From: VFMC01 sp044238435
Lineage (GTDB): Bacteria > Actinomycetota > Acidimicrobiia > Acidimicrobiales > Ilumatobacteraceae
Direction of reading: 5' to 3'
Assembly (NCBI GenBank): GCA_044238435.1
Contig: JBIIDH010000008.1
Coordinates: forward strand, 1 to 55,910
DNA: 55,910 nucleotides
A program made the translations under genes and the position numbers. Numbering within the stretch: position 1 is the first letter of the stretch; the number at the start of each line of letters is the position of its first letter. The notes under the pieces are model-generated. The model ran no database searches. It saw only the letters and a program-made list of their open reading frames with translations, and was not told where the DNA came from. Below, piece by piece: positions 55,062 to 55,910 of this stretch.

Positions 55062-55906
55062 CAGCGGGCGCTCGCGACGCAGCGGTTCGACAGGGTGCCG
55101 ATCACGTCGGCCCCCGACTCGACGAGTTCGCCGGCCTGCAGGAAGCGGCCGCGGGCCATACCCACGCCCTCGGGAGTGCCGGTGAAGATGATGTCGCCCG
55201 GCACCAGGGTGCAGATGTCCGACAGGTACGACACGAGGTGGGCGACGTCGAAGATGAGGTCGTCGGTGCGACCGTCCTGCATCCGTTCGCCGGCCACATC
55301 GCACCACACGCCGATGTTGTCGGGGTCGGGGAACGCATCGACCGACACGATGGCGGGCCCGAGTGGGCCGTAGGTGTCGAAGCTCTTGCCGAGCGAGAAC
55401 TGCGGCGGCATGCCAGCGCGCTGCACGGTGCGGTCGCTGATGTCCTGGCCGAGGGTGAGTCCGGCCACATGGCTCCATGCCTGGTCGCGGCTGATGTTGC
55501 GGCCACCGATGCCGATGACCACCACCAGTTCGACCTCCCAGTCGACGGTGTCGCCCGACAGTTCGATATCGGCCGTGGGCCCGACGAGGCAGCTGGGGAA
55601 CTTGGTGAAGGTGAGCGGCGACGGCGGCAGCTGGGCCCCGGTCTCGGCAGCGTGACGGCCGTAGTTGAGGCCGATGGCGAACACCTTCTGCGGTCGGGGC
55701 ACCGGGTTGTCGAGCGCCGCCGGGTCGACCGTGCCGTCGGGGGTGCGGCCCTCGGTGGCCTGCTGCCACTGGTGCAGTTCGGCGAAGCGGGCGATGGCCA
55801 TCATCGGGTCGGCGAGTGCGGCGTCGCCGCTGAGGGTGGCGAGGTCGTGCCAGTGCTCGCCGTTCTGGAGTGCGGCGCGGCCCTGGGTGCTGATCAGTCG
55901 GAACAT
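55061..55906 (-). CDS. Fumarylacetoacetate hydrolase family protein
   Basis: A 281-residue FAH-family enzyme. The metal-binding acidic residues are in DWEVELVVVIG (two Glu) and LGQDISDRTVQ (Asp), with KSFDTYGPLGP and PGDIIFTGTPEGVGMARG as substrate-loop signatures. Family members hydrolyse C-C bonds of acylpyruvates or isomerise/decarboxylate ring-cleavage products. The start ATG at 55906 is only four bases from the window edge, so the promoter and any further upstream genes of this operon are not visible. It probably acts on the product of the extradiol dioxygenase. Confidence 0.92.
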   Translation of the reverse strand: MFRLISTQGRAALQNGEHWHDLATLSGDAALADPMMAIARFAELHQWQQATEGRTPDGTVDPAALDNPVPRPQKVFAIGLNYGRHAAETGAQLPPSPLTFTKFPSCLVGPTADIELSGDTVDWEVELVVVIGIGGRNISRDQAWSHVAGLTLGQDISDRTVQRAGMPPQFSLGKSFDTYGPLGPAIVSVDAFPDPDNIGVWCDVAGERMQDGRTDDLIFDVAHLVSYLSDICTLVPGDIIFTGTPEGVGMARGRFLQAGELVESGADVIGTLSNRCVASAR

Positions 55907-55910
55907 GAAT

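Noticed and set aside
1..55910. CRISPR array, insertion sequence, prophage, attachment site or replication origin
   Set aside because: No spaced direct repeats, transposase or integrase motifs, or DnaA-box cluster were seen in the few short non-coding gaps.

Overview
The window reads as the chromosome of a GC-rich actinobacterium, most likely from the Acidimicrobiia/Ilumatobacter side of the phylum (inference). The actinobacterial signs are a mycothione reductase, a CarD regulator, a pnp / M16 peptidase / dapB / dapA / RNase J / ftsK / rimO / pgsA / cinA backbone whose order resembles the mycobacterial gpsI-pepR-dapB-dapA-rnj-ftsK-pgsA region, and TAnnnT -10 elements sitting 6-9 bases before ATG codons. 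I count 52 protein genes and one tRNA gene. No non-coding stretch exceeds about 130 bases, and I see no insertion sequence, prophage, rRNA or CRISPR array.

Layout. 1-2987: 3' end of pnp, M16 peptidase, dapB. 3023-11687: an accessory block that separates dapB from dapA, with a VTT-like membrane protein, three exported lipoproteins (cupredoxin, right-handed beta-helix, DUF1996), a polar amino acid ABC importer on the minus strand, and a TetR / diiron ferritin-like / winged-helix group. 11687-22647: dapA, rnj, a lipoprotein, ftsK, an SMP-30 protein, rimO, pgsA, cinA, tRNA-Arg(UCU) and an HtrA-like protease. 22765-24704: carD and a glutamine synthetase-like ligase. 24728-28306: nucleic-acid-related genes, namely an AlkX/YcaQ-type glycosylase, an HTH / nucleotidyltransferase pair that looks like a toxin-antitoxin module, a 2H phosphoesterase and an EEP-family hydrolase. 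28345-33609: SDR, a PLP decarboxylase coupled to a ClC channel/antiporter, a beta-hydroxyacid dehydrogenase and an esterase.

33618-36718 is a minus-strand operon of class III aminotransferase, nitroreductase and P450, divergent from an SDR through a 22-base gap. 37598-44073 is a minus-strand array of rRNA methyltransferase, 2OG-Fe(II) oxygenase, GH3 glycosidase, VOC protein and mycothione reductase. 44135-47976 is surE coupled to a three-domain APH / M23 / aminotransferase protein. The right end holds a LysM-NlpC/P60 cell-wall hydrolase, a HyuA-like ATPase, a VOC-bicupin fusion, a hotdog thioesterase, and an operon of FAH-family hydrolase, extradiol dioxygenase and FAD hydroxylase that looks like aromatic ring degradation.

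The strongest pattern that ordinary annotation would miss is in the start sites. Fourteen genes begin with ATG 6-9 bases after a TAnnnT hexamer and have no Shine-Dalgarno sequence, which points to leaderless mRNAs. In three of them the upstream gene's stop codon is itself the first half of the -10 hexamer. In two divergent gaps the opposing -10 hexamers share the same TA dinucleotide.
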